Of a stretch of 64,000 nucleotides of DNA, positions 61,747-64,000 are shown one piece after another. Position numbers and translations under genes: made by a program. The stretch's first letter is position 1. Every line of letters starts with the position of its first letter. Origin of the DNA: Flavobacteriaceae bacterium S0862 (lineage in GTDB: Bacteria > Bacteroidota > Bacteroidia > Flavobacteriales > Flavobacteriaceae); NCBI GenBank assembly GCA_023015825.1, contig JALKAW010000006.1:124001-188000 (forward strand). The letters are read 5' to 3'. Below the pieces are notes generated by a model. That model was not told the DNA's origin, made no database searches, and saw only the letters and a program-made list of their open reading frames with translations.

Positions 61747-63894
61747 TTAATAGAAAGCAGCTCTGTTGTCTTCAATTTTAGCAGCCTTTTTAAGGGCTTC
61801 CAATAATGCTGTGTTAACTGTTGTAGCCTTAGCTGTTCCAATTCGGTTTGCAGCAGCTTGATAATTTGGAAGCTCAGGAGCTGGTGTTGTTTTTGTTACT
61901 TGAACAACAAACACACCTGTATTTCCTTGAATTGGTTTAGATACTGTCCCTTCGCCTAATCCAAAAGCAGTTCCAACAACCTTAGGTTCATTTCCAGCTC
62001 CAGATACTGTTGGGCTTTTCATAGTAACTGCTAATGCGGTTTGAACTGTTTGACTTTCACTGGCTGCGATATCTTCTAAACTTGCACCAGAAATACGTGC
62101 TTTTATAAGTTCTGCTTTCTTTTGTTTTCTAATTTCTGGTAATGCAGTAATAGATGCCTTTTCAGTACTCATTAACCCTTTTTCATTGATTCCAGTTAGT
62201 TGTACAATTGCATAACCTCCAGGTATATTAAATCTTTTAATGTCTCCAACTTTAACGCCGTCTTCATAAGCCCATCTAACAATAGCTCTTTGGCTACCCA
62301 AACCTGGAATAGCTTCGTCTAGTTCTTTAACAGCGCTTACTGGTTTTACAGTATAATCGCTTTCGCTTGCTACTTCTGCAAAATCTCTATCTGCAACTGC
62401 TATTTCAAATTTAGATGTCTCGTTAAACACTCTATCAACCGTTGCATCAGAAGGTTCGATTTCTTTTGCTAAGTTACCAACCTTAATCGCTTTTTGCTTT
62501 TCTCCTTGACTTAATATTTCGATAACGTGATATCCAAAATCAGTTTTAACTACGTCTAAGGCTCTTACATTATTGTCGAATGCAAATGCTTTAAACTCTG
62601 GAGCCATTCCTGCAGTATATGCAAATTCAATTTCTCCATCATTTTGATTACTAACTAAGTCTGATGATAATATAAGTAAATCTTGAAATTTAGAACGATT
62701 GGATCTTACAACTCCTAAAATACTATCAGCAGTTGCTTTTGCTTCATCTTCTGTTTTTACAACATCTGGAGCAGCTTGTACAGCACCAGCAAACGGAATT
62801 AAGATATGCCTTACTTTAACCGAGTCTGCTATTTGTTTAACATCTACAATCTTACTAATCATAAACATATTGTTATTCTTGTAAGGACCGTAAGTTTCAC
62901 CTTTGTTTAAGTTCCAAATACTATCGGCGTGTTCAACTGGTAAATCTGATTTAAAGATAAAATCATTGTATAATTTAACTGCTGAATTTGCTGCTAAGAA
63001 GCCTTCGTCATCAGTAGCGTTTTTAAATCCTATGACAGTTTCATCAACTTCTGGTGTAGTTGGGTTGTCTTCTTTTCCATTTAAAACCTCAATCAATTCA
63101 TTTTGAATTGCTGTTTCATCCTCTAAAGAAGGTTCTTCCATAAATTGCACAAAACGAATATCTCTAGATTCATCTACTTCGTATTGGCTTTTATTTTTAG
63201 TTATATAACTAGAAATATCAGACTTAGTAACTGTTATTGTACTATCTGCAATAGATGTGTAAGGGATTCTAACATATTTAAAATCTACTTTGTCGTTTTC
63301 TAGTTTATAATCTAATTCTCCTTCGGCTAGTGTTCCAGAAATACCAGCTTTAACCATGTTAAAGTATGTTTGTTGTTTTCCAGAAACTGCCATATTATTT
63401 TCATAATTGGTCCAAGCTTCATAGTTTATTGGAGAACCTCCTAATATAGCTGTTTGAGGAGAAATAGCTTTTAAGTTTGCAATAAATTCGTTTAATTTAT
63501 TTTCATCATAAATACCATCTTCATTTTTAAACTCTTCAAAATTAGTTAAACCTAATCTTAACAAGTCTCTCATTTGGTCCCGCTCTACAGTTAGTCCTAA
63601 AGCATCGTATTGCGCATTCATTACAGCATCGTTTACTTCTTGATCCCAAACTCTATTCATTACTTGAGTAGCTGTTAGCGATCCTCCAAATTGACGTTGA
63701 GCATTTTCAACTTTAAGTTGAAAATCGGCACGGTCAATATCTTTACCATTAACGGTAGCGATTACGTTTTGTGACTTACTATTAAAGCCATCGGTATTTT
63801 TAAATAAATCGGCTAGGACAAAAGAGAAAAGTGCCATAGCGATTACTAAGATTAAAAATAACGATCGTTGTCTAATTTTATTTAAAATTGCCAT
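61747..63894 (-). CDS. SurA/PpiD-like membrane-anchored peptidyl-prolyl isomerase
   Basis: 715 residues. An N-terminal membrane helix (SLFLILVIAMALFSFVLADL) tethers it to the inner membrane, with the rest in the periplasm. A SurA-N-type chaperone region follows (NVIATVNGKDIDRADFQLKV), then a parvulin domain from VKVRHILIPF to YHVIEILS, near residues 360-460, and a second, degenerate parvulin-like region after it. It helps fold exported and outer-membrane proteins. I use the ATG at 63894 (MAILNKIRQRS); the frame runs up to 63945 but those 17 codons lie before the conserved start. Confidence 0.92.
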   Translation of the reverse strand: MAILNKIRQRSLFLILVIAMALFSFVLADLFKNTDGFNSKSQNVIATVNGKDIDRADFQLKVENAQRQFGGSLTATQVMNRVWDQEVNDAVMNAQYDALGLTVERDQMRDLLRLGLTNFEEFKNEDGIYDENKLNEFIANLKAISPQTAILGGSPINYEAWTNYENNMAVSGKQQTYFNMVKAGISGTLAEGELDYKLENDKVDFKYVRIPYTSIADSTITVTKSDISSYITKNKSQYEVDESRDIRFVQFMEEPSLEDETAIQNELIEVLNGKEDNPTTPEVDETVIGFKNATDDEGFLAANSAVKLYNDFIFKSDLPVEHADSIWNLNKGETYGPYKNNNMFMISKIVDVKQIADSVKVRHILIPFAGAVQAAPDVVKTEDEAKATADSILGVVRSNRSKFQDLLILSSDLVSNQNDGEIEFAYTAGMAPEFKAFAFDNNVRALDVVKTDFGYHVIEILSQGEKQKAIKVGNLAKEIEPSDATVDRVFNETSKFEIAVADRDFAEVASESDYTVKPVSAVKELDEAIPGLGSQRAIVRWAYEDGVKVGDIKRFNIPGGYAIVQLTGINEKGLMSTEKASITALPEIRKQKKAELIKARISGASLEDIAASESQTVQTALAVTMKSPTVSGAGNEPKVVGTAFGLGEGTVSKPIQGNTGVFVVQVTKTTPAPELPNYQAAANRIGTAKATTVNTALLEALKKAAKIEDNRAAFY

Positions 63895-64000
63895 AAATAT
63901 TATAAATTTTAAGTAACCTTTTTTGGGGTTTAACATATAGATCAATACATACGAAAAATAGGTAAGTGATGATCTTTGATTAACTTCGATAAAATATCGT

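Noticed and set aside
1-64000. tRNA, rRNA, CRISPR, prophage, insertion sequence, replication origin
   Set aside because: No cloverleaf-like segment, rRNA-like block, spaced direct repeats, transposase, integrase or phage structural gene was seen.

Overview
The window is low-GC chromosomal DNA from a member of the Flavobacteriaceae (Bacteroidota). Evidence for this is the AT-rich composition, start regions carrying TAnnTTTG-type -7 boxes, a type IX secretion sorting tail on the first protein, several Bacteroidota-type protein families (DUF4286, DUF6090, DUF6428, DUF5522, GYDIA-type GHMP kinase), a mevalonate-pathway gene pair and a fused ornithine/glycine-lipid acyltransferase. I cannot assign a genus from sequence alone. 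I see no tRNA, rRNA, CRISPR array, insertion sequence or prophage.

Layout. 1-5.4 kb: the end of a secreted M43 metalloprotease, then ribF, an HTTM membrane protein and serS. 5.4-5.8 kb: a gap with a long palindrome, a 23-residue hydrophobic peptide ORF and a UUCG terminator. 5.8-13.8 kb: a long run of same-strand genes (TPR protein, acetyltransferase, DUF4286, rsmA, mgtE, cupin, DUF6090, a SerA-like dehydrogenase, DUF1801, VOC protein). 13.9-16.3 kb: a TM2 protein and an arsenic-type cluster (arsR, DUF6428, N-acetyltransferase, arsC) with no efflux pump. 16.3-19.9 kb, minus strand: acetyltransferase, aspartate kinase and a two-domain acyltransferase. 20-31 kb: fbp, a TerB-like protein, mfd, a TlpA-like thioredoxin, LD-carboxypeptidase plus YraN, metG, an Rrf2 regulator, a decayed CYTH gene and a short ssb. 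31.5-37.5 kb: a 36-residue basic peptide transcript, an agmatinase-like enzyme, a Zn-ribbon protein, a GIDE-domain protein, a CBS protein, an M28 peptidase and a TPR-like protein.

37.6-48.2 kb: a lipoprotein metalloprotease, YiaA, a 54-residue exported peptide, a 504-residue orphan, a Spy-like protein, an overlapping three-gene minus operon (HExxH membrane protein, ACC-deaminase-like enzyme, LysM glucosaminidase), DUF5522 plus hutU, and a DUF4136 lipoprotein. 48.2-64 kb: the tail-specific protease prc with an OppC-like permease; a surE-lpxB-NlpC/P60-comEC run; small lipoprotein and thioredoxin genes; a POT peptide transporter; HMG-CoA reductase with a GYDIA kinase; and a large SurA/PpiD-like periplasmic isomerase.

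Most of the window is housekeeping. The signals least explained by ordinary annotation are a dispersed hairpin repeat in four copies (two lying in frame inside conserved genes, with arms that co-vary), a decayed CYTH gene, three very short ORFs with their own expression signals, the pump-less ars cluster, and a palindrome array upstream of an SSB that lacks the usual acidic tip. I did not find strong evidence for a wholly new multi-gene system.
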